This document shows, piece by piece, positions 33,695 to 43,532 of a stretch of 64,000 nucleotides of DNA. The notes beneath the pieces are model-generated. The model saw only the letters and a list, made by a program, of their open reading frames with translations. It had not been told where the DNA came from and searched no databases. Source of the DNA: Vondammii sp040505895 (lineage in GTDB: Bacteria; Pseudomonadota; Gammaproteobacteria; Chromatiales; Chromatiaceae); the NCBI GenBank assembly GCA_040505895.1, contig JBEVXU010000018.1:286492-350491 (forward strand), in the 5' to 3' direction. Each line of letters opens with the position of its first letter. The stretch's first letter is position 1. Position numbers and translations under genes: made by a program.

Positions 33695-35077
33695 TTGACC
33701 CAGACCGCCTTCTCATCCCTCAAGCTTCATCCCGATCTCCTGAAGAACCTCTCTTCCCTTGGTTACGAGGTGATGACGCCGATTCAGGCGCAGAGCCTGC
33801 CTCACATGCTTGCCGGCAAAGATGTGATTGCCCAGGCAAAGACCGGATCCGGCAAGACCGCCGCCTTCGGACTTAGCCTGCTTGAAAAGCTCAATGTGAA
33901 ACGTTTTCGTATCCAGACGTTGGTACTCTGCCCTACCCGTGAGCTCGCCGATCAGGTGGCAAAAGAGATTCGGCGGCTGGCTCGAACCATTCACAATATT
34001 AAGGTACTGACTCTGTGCGGCGGTATGCCGTTTGGTCCCCAGATCGGCTCACTGGAACACGGTGCCCATATTATTGTAGGTACCCCCGGGCGTGTAGAAG
34101 AGCACATACGCAAGGGCACACTGAAACTCGATGACTTGACTACGCTGGTGCTCGATGAGGCTGATCGTATGCTCGACATGGGTTTTCAAACAGAGCTCGA
34201 CGCCATCTTTGATCAAGCACCTGACAAACGCCAGACCCTGCTGTTTAGTGCAACCTTCCCAGATGAAATTCAGTCTATTGCCCAGCGCATCATGATTAAA
34301 CCCGTGATGGTCCAGGTGGACTCCACTCACGACAGCAGCACTATTGAGCAGCACTTCTATAAGGTGACTGATAATGATCAGCGGATGACGGCACTGCGCC
34401 TGCTGCTTTTACATAATCGTCCGGAGTCAGCGCTGGTATTCTGTAACACCAAGCGTGAGACTCAGGAGGTGGCTGACACACTCCATCATGATGGTTTTAC
34501 CTCCCTCGCCCTTCATGGAGACCTTGAGCAGCGGGAGCGTGATGAGGTCTTGGTGCAGTTTTCCAACAGAAGCGCCTCGGTGCTCGTCGCCACCGATGTA
34601 GCCGCCCGAGGGCTGGATATTGACTCGCTCGACGCTGTGATCAACTACCACATTGCCCGTGACACAGAAATCCATATTCACCGCATTGGTCGCACGGGTC
34701 GGGCTGGAGAAAACGGTCTTGCCTGCTCCCTGTTCAGTGATAAAGAGCACTACAAAGTCGCCTTGCTGGGAGACTATCTGGGCCATTTCATAGAGGGCGA
34801 AGCTTTGCCACCGATGAGCCTGCTATATGAAAAACCGATGCAGCCGACCATGGCCACCCTGCAGATTGATGGCGGCAAAAGACAGAAAGTGCGGCCTGGC
34901 GATATTCTTGGTGCCCTGACCGGTGAAAACGGCATCGCTGGAAAACAGGTTGGAAAAATCTCAATTTTCAATAATTTCGCTTACGTGGCGGTCACCAGAA
35001 GCGCCGTCAAACCCGCACTCAAGAAATTGAGTCATGGAAAACTGAAGGGGCGTTCATTTCGGGTAAGATTGGTTTGA
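33695..35077 (+). CDS. dbpA: ATP-dependent RNA helicase DbpA
   Basis: A 460-aa DEAD-box helicase that acts on 23S rRNA during large-subunit assembly. All core motifs are present: Q motif (GYEVMTPIQAQSLP), AKTGSGKT, PTRELA, VLDEADRMLDMG, SAT, and HRIGRTGRAG. The C-terminal domain (KVRPGDILGALTGENGIAGKQ, VGKISIFNNFAYVAV) is the DbpA RNA-binding module that recognises 23S hairpin 92. The start is TTG (33695); E. coli dbpA also uses a non-ATG start, and no in-frame ATG lies nearby. Confidence 0.95.
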   Translation: MTQTAFSSLKLHPDLLKNLSSLGYEVMTPIQAQSLPHMLAGKDVIAQAKTGSGKTAAFGLSLLEKLNVKRFRIQTLVLCPTRELADQVAKEIRRLARTIHNIKVLTLCGGMPFGPQIGSLEHGAHIIVGTPGRVEEHIRKGTLKLDDLTTLVLDEADRMLDMGFQTELDAIFDQAPDKRQTLLFSATFPDEIQSIAQRIMIKPVMVQVDSTHDSSTIEQHFYKVTDNDQRMTALRLLLLHNRPESALVFCNTKRETQEVADTLHHDGFTSLALHGDLEQRERDEVLVQFSNRSASVLVATDVAARGLDIDSLDAVINYHIARDTEIHIHRIGRTGRAGENGLACSLFSDKEHYKVALLGDYLGHFIEGEALPPMSLLYEKPMQPTMATLQIDGGKRQKVRPGDILGALTGENGIAGKQVGKISIFNNFAYVAVTRSAVKPALKKLSHGKLKGRSFRVRLV

Positions 35078-35122
35078 GTCCAGTGCCGGATCGAGTTTAT
35101 CCGGCCTGAGAGCGCTTCCGTA

Positions 35123-36613
35123 TTAATCGCGCCTGCCGCCACTATTCAATTGTTGCTGTAGATTTTCTGTCTGCTGTGACATCGTCTCAAAAACATTTTG
35201 AAGCTGTTCATTGGAGTGTTCTAACCCCTTGGCAGACTCGACACTGGAGTCACTGAAATCACTTATCGCCTGTGACGTGATATCCAACAGTTTGATGCGC
35301 TCTGACTGTTTCATGGCGGCCCGACTTACCAGATCCAACTTGTCATTCATCGAGGAGATGGTTTGCAGTGCCTTGCTGACAGATTGACCGGCGGCATCAA
35401 CCTGATCATACCCTTTTGCCATATTGCTCATGCTCATTTCGAGCAATTTACCTATTTCAACCGCCGCTTCATTGCTCTTTACAGAGAGCTCGCGCACCTC
35501 ACTGGCAACCACAGCAAAGCCTCGACCGGCATCTCCTGCGCGAGCAGACTCGATTGCGGCATTCAATGCCAGAAGATTGGTCTGATCTGCAATACCTGCG
35601 ACTACGGAGATGGCTGCTTTGATATCCTTATTATGATCATGGATGGCAGACATCGCCTCAACAGCTGAGTCCATGCTGTCATTGGCTTCTGTCGCTTCAG
35701 ATGCAAAATGTTCCGAGAGTTCATCCATCTTGCCGAACAGCACCTTATTTTCATCGACAGCCGTCAGAGCCTCTTTTAGCTTCTCCTGCATCTCACTGCT
35801 AAGCACCTGCTGATGATCAAGATCAGATGTAATACTTGAGCTATTTTTGTTATTCGTTGCCAATGTTTCATGTAACTGTGATTTCAGCTGATGCATCAAG
35901 TGAGTGATACTCTGTACGTTACCAACCAGCGCTTCCAGTCTCTCCGCCTGGGCCTTGTTTGACGCCGCACTATGCTCCGCCGTTTCACGAAGCAGAATCA
36001 TCTTTTCCATTGCAATACGACGAATACGGTAAACGTAGGCCTGGGCCAGCCAGATTATTGCCATCGGCAGAATATACCCCGAATAATCATTAACCCTCAC
36101 GGCAGAATCTGAGAGAGGAAATGCCTCAGGCTGAAGTCCGTTGTGGTCCAGGAAGATAAGCACAGTAACTTGAATAAAGGCAACAACAAACCAGAACAGC
36201 CCCGAAAGACTGTTTGCCAGCAGATAGCTAAAAACAGTGAAACCTATCGGCCAGAGAATGTGTGCAGAGTGAATACCACCCGTTTGGTAGATGACATTGC
36301 CCGCATGAATAACCATAGCCAGAATAGCCAGGTTGGCAACTACAATTGTGCTGATTTCAATTCTCAGCAGTAGCGCAGATATAAGCAGTATTGAGAGCAG
36401 AACAAGAGAGGTGATGGTCAGAGAAATATTATCGAGGCCGTACCACTTGATAAGGCTGTATAGACCGACTAGCGCACTGAATAACAAGAAGACACGCAGT
36501 GCGGCACCACTCATCTGTTGCTGAGTCATCGAAGAGTCAACCCCAGGAAACAACAGCCCGGTGATTTTTTTATCTTGCCCCACAGCTCTACCCCGTAGAC
36601 ATGAATTAGTCAT
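35123..36613 (-). CDS. Methyl-accepting chemotaxis protein
   Basis: A 496-aa receptor with six or so hydrophobic segments in residues 36-200 and no sizeable periplasmic domain, so it probably senses from within the membrane. There is no clear HAMP. Residues about 250-490 form the coiled-coil signalling domain with the hairpin tip close to ADQTNLLALNAAIESARAG, then GFAVVASEVRELS. The start is uncertain: ATG 36613 has no ribosome site; a GTG ten codons later follows GGGGTAGAG. Confidence 0.88.
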   Translation of the reverse strand: MTNSCLRGRAVGQDKKITGLLFPGVDSSMTQQQMSGAALRVFLLFSALVGLYSLIKWYGLDNISLTITSLVLLSILLISALLLRIEISTIVVANLAILAMVIHAGNVIYQTGGIHSAHILWPIGFTVFSYLLANSLSGLFWFVVAFIQVTVLIFLDHNGLQPEAFPLSDSAVRVNDYSGYILPMAIIWLAQAYVYRIRRIAMEKMILLRETAEHSAASNKAQAERLEALVGNVQSITHLMHQLKSQLHETLATNNKNSSSITSDLDHQQVLSSEMQEKLKEALTAVDENKVLFGKMDELSEHFASEATEANDSMDSAVEAMSAIHDHNKDIKAAISVVAGIADQTNLLALNAAIESARAGDAGRGFAVVASEVRELSVKSNEAAVEIGKLLEMSMSNMAKGYDQVDAAGQSVSKALQTISSMNDKLDLVSRAAMKQSERIKLLDITSQAISDFSDSSVESAKGLEHSNEQLQNVFETMSQQTENLQQQLNSGGRRD

Positions 36614-36792
36614 TTAGAGTGTAGCAGTTAGCTGCCCATTACAGGAACAAGAAGTCTGTGGAGCTTAACACCACTTGGTTGTAAGACCCCTGACCGGATA
36701 ACGCCACACCCGGACACCACCAACCGAAATAACAGATGCTATTGTCTCAGCGGTAGTCTATGAAGCTGCTGTAGCTGTGGAATTTTACAGGA

Positions 36793-37743
36793 TCACAAAC
36801 CCGCTCCCTGGCCGATGCCTGAGAGGTTGGTGAGAAAAGAGGCTGCACCTGCGCCAATGCGCTTGGCAAAACGTTCCACAAGATCCTCGGCGGGAGTGAA
36901 GTCTACAATAGTCTCAGCCTTGATTACCTCACGGGCGACATAGCTGCTGCTACCCAACTCATCCGCCAATCCTAGCTTGATGCTCTCCTCGCCGGACCAG
37001 AAAAGGCCGCTGAAGATCTTATCATCCACTTTCAGGCGATCACCCCGCCCCTCTTTGACTGCCGAGATAAACTGCTGGTGTACCTGATCCAGCATCCCCT
37101 CTATGTGAAGACGTTCCTCATCCGTCAGTGGTGAGAAGGGATCAAGAATGGCTTTATGCTCACCGGCGGTGATCAAGCGCCGCTCAACACCGAGTTTTTC
37201 CATACCCTTCTCGAAACCGAAGGTGCCCATCAGCACACCGATGGAGCCGACGATACTTGCCTTGTCGACATAGATCTTATCTGCCGCTGCCGCCACGTAA
37301 TAACCACCGGAGGCACACATATCGGTCACCACGGCATAGACCGGAATATCTTCGTACTTCTCTTTCAAGCGACGGATCTCGTCGTTGATGTAGCCTGACT
37401 GTACCGCACTGCCGCCCGGGCTGTTGATACGCAATACGACACCCTTTGTCTCTTCATCTTCAAAGGCGCTGCGCAGACCGCTGATGATGTTATCCGCACT
37501 CGCCTCGGAATCGTCAGCGATGACACCTTTGATCTCCACCAGTGCGGTATGACCCTCGTCTCCCGCAAGAGAGGTCTCCGGCAGCTTGTCCGGCATCAAC
37601 AGCAGCAGCAGCGCGATCAGATAGGTAAATGTAAGAAACTTAAAAAAGATGCCCCAGCGACGTTTGCGCTGTTGTTCTGTAATCGAAGAGGAGGCCAGTT
37701 TCTCCAGCAACTCCCGCTCCCAGTTTTCGTTTTTGTTATCCAT
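36793..37743 (-). CDS. sppA: Signal peptide peptidase SppA (short form)
   Basis: A 316-aa S49 serine peptidase anchored by one N-terminal helix (FLTFTYLIALLLLLMP). Catalytic Ser lies in TDMCASGGYYVA and the general-base Lys in LITAGEHKAILDPF; INSPGGS contributes the oxyanion region. It is the half-length (36 kDa) type, which assembles as an octamer, and cuts leftover signal peptides in the membrane. It follows the HAD gene by 10 bp in the run rluC-HAD-sppA, a common gammaproteobacterial order. Confidence 0.93.
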   Translation of the reverse strand: MDNKNENWERELLEKLASSSITEQQRKRRWGIFFKFLTFTYLIALLLLLMPDKLPETSLAGDEGHTALVEIKGVIADDSEASADNIISGLRSAFEDEETKGVVLRINSPGGSAVQSGYINDEIRRLKEKYEDIPVYAVVTDMCASGGYYVAAAADKIYVDKASIVGSIGVLMGTFGFEKGMEKLGVERRLITAGEHKAILDPFSPLTDEERLHIEGMLDQVHQQFISAVKEGRGDRLKVDDKIFSGLFWSGEESIKLGLADELGSSSYVAREVIKAETIVDFTPAEDLVERFAKRIGAGAASFLTNLSGIGQGAGL

Positions 37744-37753
37744 ACGTCTATCT

Positions 37754-38413
37754 TCAGTGTGTCATGAGCCAGTCTGTAAGCTCTGTAATATCATCCAGGC
37801 AGCCCAGAGGGGAATGCTGCATCAGCCGTTCTGTTGTGTGCACACCGTAGCTTACAGCCAATCGGTGGGCACCGGCGTTAACTGCCATCTGCATGTCATA
37901 TTCGGTGTCACCGATCATCAGTGTCTCACTAGCGGCAACCCCCATTTCATCCATAATCTGCAGCAGCATCTGTGGGTGGGGCTTCGAGAGAGTCTCATCA
38001 GCACAGCGGGTGGTAAGAAACAGCGGTTTCAGTCCCGTCTCATCGAGTACTTTATCCAGGCCCTGACGCCCCTTTCCGGTCGCGACCGCCATCATGTACT
38101 TCTGCCCCTGCAATTTCTCCAGCACCTCCCTGGCACCAGTAAAGAGCTCCGAGGGTGTCTTATCTACATGGAGGAAGTAGTGACGGTAGCGCTCCACCAC
38201 CCGATCGACTAGACCATCGTCCGCCCCTGGAAACAGTGTCGTGACAGCCTCTTTCAGACCCAGGCCGATAATATTTCTGACTTCATTATCTGTCGGCATT
38301 ATGAGATGAAGGTCCCTTGCTGCACCGCATACGCAGGCGATGATCCTCGCCTCTGAATCCATCAGGGTGCCGTCCCAATCAAATACCAACAGTTTGAAAT
38401 CGTTACTGCTCAT
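37754..38413 (-). CDS. HAD-IA family phosphatase
   Basis: A 219-aa haloacid dehalogenase-type hydrolase: motif I VFDWDGTLMDSEARI, motif II VATGKGRQG, and motif III/IV KPHPQML and MIGDTEYDMQMA. The helical cap lies between motifs I and II. It resembles phosphoglycolate phosphatase-like members, but the substrate cannot be assigned. The start overlaps the rluC stop by 4 bp. Confidence 0.9.
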   Translation of the reverse strand: MSSNDFKLLVFDWDGTLMDSEARIIACVCGAARDLHLIMPTDNEVRNIIGLGLKEAVTTLFPGADDGLVDRVVERYRHYFLHVDKTPSELFTGAREVLEKLQGQKYMMAVATGKGRQGLDKVLDETGLKPLFLTTRCADETLSKPHPQMLLQIMDEMGVAASETLMIGDTEYDMQMAVNAGAHRLAVSYGVHTTERLMQHSPLGCLDDITELTDWLMTH

Positions 38414-39363
38414 CGCTTCAAATCACTCAATAATTTTACCAGTGCAGGGTCAAGCGGCGCCTTGAACTGCATCTCACCCCGCTCCTCCGGCCAGGAGAAG
38501 CGTAGTGATTCTGCATGGAGAAATAGTCTTTTCAAACCCCGCTTGCGCATCACCTTGTTGGCGGCATCATCACCGTATTTGGTATCGCCAAGTATTGGGG
38601 TTCCCAGATGGGCGGCATGAACCCGAATCTGGTGCGTACGTCCGGTGATCAGCTGCGCCTCAACCAGCGTGTAGTCGCCAAACCGTTCTCTCACCCGAAA
38701 GCGGGTGACCGATGGCTTGCCTCTCGGATCCACCACTACAACCCGCTCACCGCTTTTGACTGTGTTTTTCAACAGAGGTTCATTGACCTCCACCCGATCC
38801 CTATGCCACTTTCCCGCCACCAGGGCGATATAGCGCTTGTCGATGCTGTTGTTGCGAATCAGCTCATGGAGGGCGCGCAAGGCACTGCGCCGGCGGGTTA
38901 TCAATAGACAGCCCGAGGTGTCCCGGTCGAGGCGGTGAACCAGTTCCAGCTCGCGATCTTCAGATTTTAGCTGGCGCAATGCCTCAATCACGCCGAAGCT
39001 GAGCCCACTACCGCCGTGAACCGCCATACCGGAGGGTTTGTTGAGTACCAACAGTCGCTTGTCCTGATAGAGAATCGACTGTTCAAGAATCTCCAACTGC
39101 TTGCGCCCTACCCCGGTGGGAGCTGTCTTCTCCCCCATGCGTACCGGTGGCACACGGACCAGATCACCCTCTTGAAGTCGGTAGCTGGCCTTTTTCCGGC
39201 CTTTGTTGACCCGCACCTCTCCCCGCCGCAGGATACGATAGATATAACTTCTGGGAACACCTTTCAGCAGATTGAGGAGGAAGTTATCGATACGCTGACC
39301 CTCATATCCGGGCTCTACACGTACCTGCTGTACCGACTGATTTTTCTGCTGTGGTTCCGACAT
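38410..39363 (-). CDS. rluC: 23S rRNA pseudouridine synthase RluC
   Basis: A 317-aa pseudouridine synthase of the RluC/RluD group. It has an N-terminal S4 RNA-binding domain (RIDNFLLNLLKGVPRSYIYRILRRGEVRVN) and the catalytic HRLDRDTSGCLLI with the active-site Asp. E. coli RluC modifies positions 955, 2504 and 2580. The position divergent from rne is the same as in enterics and supports RluC over RluD. Confidence 0.94.
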   Translation of the reverse strand: MSEPQQKNQSVQQVRVEPGYEGQRIDNFLLNLLKGVPRSYIYRILRRGEVRVNKGRKKASYRLQEGDLVRVPPVRMGEKTAPTGVGRKQLEILEQSILYQDKRLLVLNKPSGMAVHGGSGLSFGVIEALRQLKSEDRELELVHRLDRDTSGCLLITRRRSALRALHELIRNNSIDKRYIALVAGKWHRDRVEVNEPLLKNTVKSGERVVVVDPRGKPSVTRFRVRERFGDYTLVEAQLITGRTHQIRVHAAHLGTPILGDTKYGDDAANKVMRKRGLKRLFLHAESLRFSWPEERGEMQFKAPLDPALVKLLSDLKR

Positions 39364-39853
39364 CCGGCGAATAATAGCAGTTTCTTGGCAATCGCATCAG
39401 AAAAAAGGTGACTTTTTCTCTGGGTTATTTGCTGTAACTATAGAAGAGGTCTATACTTCTCAAGTCGAGTGTCCCATATATTAAAGAGTGCACTCGCAAA
39501 GAAAACTGATTTAAAGATTATTGGCGCCGGTCTGACAAACTGTCGCTGAAAGTCTGGCTGGCCACGATCTCCCTGATTATTGGGATGGATCGAATCTGTA
39601 GAGCAGCCGCCAGCTGGACTGAAAAGAGCACACTGCTTCGTGCAGTGACCCAAAATTAATGGCGTGGCACTCTGGATGGAGCTGTCGCTGAGAAGCAAGT
39701 CTCCACGTAAGGCGTGGACCCACTACTCACTTCAGACCCTTAACTTGGTGGCCACCTGCGCTCAGGATGCAGAAATATTTTAAATCCTGAGCGAAGGCTC
39801 GTTATATACGAAGCCCGCAGGCCAAAAGGCGCGCCGTAAGGATTTATTACAAT
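39364..39853 (+). promoter_or_regulatory. Long untranslated leader of rne
   Basis: A 490-bp gap between divergent rluC and rne with no credible gene. In E. coli the rne mRNA has a leader of about 360 nt whose hairpins let RNase E control its own mRNA. Local inverted segments are visible here (GCGCTCAGGAT with ATCCTGAGCG at about 39758-39795; CTCCACGTAAGGCGTGGA near 39700). A comparable autoregulatory leader is inferred, not shown. Confidence 0.5.
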
Positions 39854-42706
39854 ATGAAACGTATGCTGATCAACGCAACTCAGCCGGAAGAGTTGCGCGT
39901 GGCCATTGTGGATGGCCAAAAATTGTTCAACCTGGATATTGAAAGCGCAGGTAGGGAACAGAAAAAAGCCAATATTTACAAAGGCAAAATCACCCGGGTC
40001 GAACCCAGTCTAGAAGCCGCATTCGTCGAGTACGGCGCTGACCGACACGGTTTCCTTCCCCTCAAAGAGATCTCCCGCAGCTACTTTACCGACAAGGCTC
40101 GTGAAGCCGGTGGTCGAGCAAATATTAAAGAGGCGATCAAGGAAGGCCAGGAAGTCATCATCCAGATCGAGAAAGAGGAGCGTGGCAATAAGGGCGCGGC
40201 ACTCACCACCTTCATCTCTCTGGCAGGCCGTTATCTCGTTTTAATGCCCAACAACCCTCGTGCCGGCGGCGTCTCTCGCCGTATCGAGGGCCAGGATAGA
40301 AGCGACCTCAGAGAGGCCATGTCCGGCCTCGAAATTCCCGATGGCATGGGACTGATCGTCCGCACCGCCGGTGTTGGTAAAAATGAAGAAGAGTTGCAGT
40401 GGGACCTCGACTACCTGACACAGTTGTGGAGAGCCATTGACGAGTCGGCAACAGAGAAAAAGCCCCCTTTCCTGATCTACCAGGAGAGCAACGTCATCAT
40501 CCGTTCCATGCGCGACTACCTGCGTGGTGATATTGGGGAGATCGTTATCGATGACCCGGATGTCTATGCAGAAGCCTGCGAATTCGTCGATCAGGTGATG
40601 CCTCAGTACAAGAAAAAACTTCGTAAATACGAAGATGAAATCCCTCTGTTCAACCGTTTTCAGATTGAGAGCCAGATTGAGTCCGCCTTCCAGCGTGAGG
40701 TCACCCTCCCCGCCGGCGGTGCTATCGTCATCGATCACACTGAAGCATTGACCTCTGTAGATATCAACTCAGCCCGCGCCACCAAGGGGGCGGATATCGA
40801 GGAGACGGCCTTAAACACCAACCTTGAGGCCGCCGATGAGATTGCACGTCAACTACGTCTGCGTGATATGGGTGGTCTGTTCGTCATCGACTTCATCGAC
40901 ATGACACCCTCCCGCAATCAGCGAGAGGTTGAAAACCGTCTGAAAGATGCGCTCAAGCATGACCGCGCCAGAGTTCAGGTTGGCCGCATCTCACGCTTCG
41001 GCTTGCTGGAGATGTCACGGCAGCGGCTGCGTCCCTCGTTGAGCGACTCCAGTCTCCACGCCTGCCCACGCTGCTCCGGCCATGGCTTTATCCGTGGTAT
41101 TGAGTCACTTGCTCTTTCAGTGCTTCGACTCATCGAAGAGCATGCGATGAAGGAGAATACCGCACGGATCAATGCACAACTACCTGTCGATGTTGCCACC
41201 TATCTGCTCAACGAGAAGCGTCAAAACATCTACGACATTGAGAAGCGTCACTCTATTGGCGTGATACTGATACCCAATATCCACCTGCAGACACCTCATT
41301 ACGAGATTGAGCGGATTCGTTCCCAGGATATTCCCACGGGTAGTGATGAGCCAGTCAGTCACGAAATGATGACCAAGCCTGAGGAGAGCCTACAGCAGTC
41401 TCCCAGCCAGCAGGGTGTGAAGAGCGAAGAGCCCTCGGTTAAGCGTATTGTCCCATCGGCACCTGCTCCTCAACGTGCACCCGAAGCAGTTGCAGAACCC
41501 GCTGCTGCAAAACCACAGGAAGGTGGCTTTGTTCGCCGCATCTTGAGTGCCCTGTTTGCTGAAAGCAAGGTAACGGAGAAAGAAGAAGCGCCCGTAGAGG
41601 AGAAAAAAGCAGACAAAGAGAAAAAGGCTGACTCCCGTTCTCGCGGTGGACGTCGTCGCCCCAACCAACGTGGCGAGGGCCGAGGTTCTTCATCGCGGGG
41701 TTCACGTCAACGCTCCGGCGGCAAAGGCGGTGATAACCGTCAGCAGCGGGATGAGCAGAAAGCCAAGTCCGATGCTCCCCAAAGAAAGGGGCGCGAAGAG
41801 AGCATAGAGCAGAAGGATGAAAAGGAGCAACAAACAGCTGTCGCCAATGATGTCGATAAGAGCGGTACGGAAGAGGTAAAGCGAGGTTCACGCAGGGGTC
41901 GCAGGGGTGGACGCCGTCGCCGTGGAGGCCGTGGAACCGGCCAGGAAGGTGAAAACCAGGAGATACAGGGTCAAGCAGTTACAGCCACAACCACTGAAAA
42001 AGCGGATGGTAATGTTGCCGTCACAACTGATGACCAGCCCTTAGAGGGTGGAGAAGCCAAGGAACGTGAAGGCTCAACTGGTCGTGGTCGCGGCCGAGGT
42101 CGTAGCCGAGGACCACGCAGGCCTAGAGAACAGGCCGATAGCAGTAGCAGTGGTAATGGAGACGAAAGTAAACCTGCTGATGAAATAACCGCAGAGAAGC
42201 CTAAAGCCAAGCCATCCAAACAGGTGGAAACGAAACCAGCTGCCACTCAGGAATCTAGTCCGGTAAGCCCGCAGGTAGAGACAAAGCCCGAGGCCGAAGC
42301 TAAACCAAAACCTAAGTCCAAACCGAGAGCTAAGCCGAAACCCAAATCGGATGCACAGGCTAAACCTGAAGTTGAGAGCAAGCCAGAGGGGAAGCCGCTA
42401 CGTCAGGTCGAAACTAAAAAGGGTGCTAAAACCAAGAAACCGGCAATCAAGGCTGAGAAGAAGCCAAAGGCTAAAACCGACGATAAGCCAAAACCGGTAG
42501 CACAGGCTAAGGCCAAGACGGAAAACAAGCCGCTGCGTCAGGTGGAAACAAAGGGTACCACTCAGGCAGAGGCTCCAAAAGAGTCACGACCTGAACGCCA
42601 ATCTTCCTCCAGAGGTTCACAAAGAGAGCAGAGAACAGCGGAAATGCTGATGAAAGCAGTCAGTAAGGCGGCATCGGAACCGCCTCCCAGCAAGGACGGC
42701 GAGTAA
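39854..42706 (+). CDS. rne: Ribonuclease E
   Basis: The 950-aa essential endoribonuclease that starts mRNA decay and processes rRNA and tRNA. The catalytic half (residues 1-520) has the S1 domain (KITRVEPSLEAAFVEYG), DNase I-like site with Asp pair (TSVDINSARATKG and FVIDFIDM), and the zinc-link CPRCSGHG. The C-terminal half is disordered and charged: Arg/Gly-rich RNA-binding stretches (RRGRRGGRRRRGGRG, GRGRGRGRSRGPRRPR), then a Lys/Pro-rich tail with four QVETK repeats. Length and layout match type I RNase E scaffolds for the degradosome. Confidence 0.96.
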   Translation: MKRMLINATQPEELRVAIVDGQKLFNLDIESAGREQKKANIYKGKITRVEPSLEAAFVEYGADRHGFLPLKEISRSYFTDKAREAGGRANIKEAIKEGQEVIIQIEKEERGNKGAALTTFISLAGRYLVLMPNNPRAGGVSRRIEGQDRSDLREAMSGLEIPDGMGLIVRTAGVGKNEEELQWDLDYLTQLWRAIDESATEKKPPFLIYQESNVIIRSMRDYLRGDIGEIVIDDPDVYAEACEFVDQVMPQYKKKLRKYEDEIPLFNRFQIESQIESAFQREVTLPAGGAIVIDHTEALTSVDINSARATKGADIEETALNTNLEAADEIARQLRLRDMGGLFVIDFIDMTPSRNQREVENRLKDALKHDRARVQVGRISRFGLLEMSRQRLRPSLSDSSLHACPRCSGHGFIRGIESLALSVLRLIEEHAMKENTARINAQLPVDVATYLLNEKRQNIYDIEKRHSIGVILIPNIHLQTPHYEIERIRSQDIPTGSDEPVSHEMMTKPEESLQQSPSQQGVKSEEPSVKRIVPSAPAPQRAPEAVAEPAAAKPQEGGFVRRILSALFAESKVTEKEEAPVEEKKADKEKKADSRSRGGRRRPNQRGEGRGSSSRGSRQRSGGKGGDNRQQRDEQKAKSDAPQRKGREESIEQKDEKEQQTAVANDVDKSGTEEVKRGSRRGRRGGRRRRGGRGTGQEGENQEIQGQAVTATTTEKADGNVAVTTDDQPLEGGEAKEREGSTGRGRGRGRSRGPRRPREQADSSSSGNGDESKPADEITAEKPKAKPSKQVETKPAATQESSPVSPQVETKPEAEAKPKPKSKPRAKPKPKSDAQAKPEVESKPEGKPLRQVETKKGAKTKKPAIKAEKKPKAKTDDKPKPVAQAKAKTENKPLRQVETKGTTQAEAPKESRPERQSSSRGSQREQRTAEMLMKAVSKAASEPPPSKDGE

Positions 42707-42707
42707 T

Positions 42708-42737
42708 AAAAAGGGCGGCCAAATGGCCGCCCTTTTT
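42708..42737 (+). terminator. Terminator after rne
   Basis: AAAAAGGGCGGCC-AAAT-GGCCGCCCTTTTT, a near-perfect hairpin with a T5 tail two bases after the rne stop codon. Confidence 0.95.
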
Positions 42738-42881
42738 GTTGGCAGTGAATATATCAAAGCATCAACCGAAAACAACCTCATCATTCCGGTGCATGCAGGA
42801 GAAGTAGCGCAAGTATGAAACTCCAGGAAAGTGACCGCAATGGTTGTTTCTGGATCCCAGCCTACATCGGGATGACGAGCC

Positions 42882-42923
42882 AACTGATAACTGATAACTG
42901 ATAACTGATAACTGATAACTGAT
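42882..42923. repeat. Six tandem AACTGAT heptamers
   Basis: Six exact head-to-tail copies of a 7-bp unit in the gap between rne and the phosphatase gene. Being noncoding and downstream of both convergent genes, slippage here is unlikely to affect a product. Confidence 0.95.
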
Positions 42924-42931
42924 ACTTCAGT

Positions 42932-43417
42932 TTAAAGGTGCTTTTCCCGAATATCAGAGAGCAGACCGCGGGATGCCTCTTCCACCATATCGAACACTTT
43001 CTCAAATCCCTGGTCGCCGCCATAGTATGGATCGGGCACCTCCCGCGCTTTGAAAAAGCCTGAAGTGAAGTCCATAAAAAGTTTCAGCTCCGCTCTCATC
43101 TCGCCACCGGGTGAGATAGCCGCCAGGTTAGCGTAATTGTCCTTATCCATCGCCAGAATGTAATCAAATAGCAGAAAATCCTCGCTTGAGGCCTGACGCG
43201 CCCGTTGACTACTCAGATCGAAACCGCGACCCAATGCCGTCTGCTGCGCTCTGTTGTCGGGAGGATTGCCTACGTGGTAGGCGTGGGTGCCTGCAGAATC
43301 AACTTCAATTCTGTCACCCAACCCTTCACTCTTAACCATCCCCTCAAATACTCCATGGGCAGTCGGCGATCGACAGATATTGCCCATACAAACAAATAAT
43401 ACTTTGATTTTTCTCAT
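42932..43417 (-). CDS. Low-molecular-weight protein tyrosine phosphatase
   Basis: A 161-aa phosphatase with the P-loop VCMGNICRSPTAHG (Cys10, Arg16) and the general-acid Asp in EVPDPYYGG. The group includes Wzb-type enzymes that control exopolysaccharide tyrosine kinases as well as housekeeping arsenate-reductase-like members; no capsule genes lie nearby, so its target is open. Confidence 0.92.
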   Translation of the reverse strand: MRKIKVLFVCMGNICRSPTAHGVFEGMVKSEGLGDRIEVDSAGTHAYHVGNPPDNRAQQTALGRGFDLSSQRARQASSEDFLLFDYILAMDKDNYANLAAISPGGEMRAELKLFMDFTSGFFKAREVPDPYYGGDQGFEKVFDMVEEASRGLLSDIREKHL

Positions 43418-43532
43418 ATTTTTAATTTTACTAATCGAGTGACCTATATCTTACATACTACTTTATCTGACCATCCTATTCCAACCCCAGCGCCCCCATC
43501 CAGGGATTGGCAGTGACAAAAAAGGTGCCGCA

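Noticed and set aside
42882..42923. CRISPR array
   Set aside because: The repeats are 7-bp units without spacers; simple tandem repeat.
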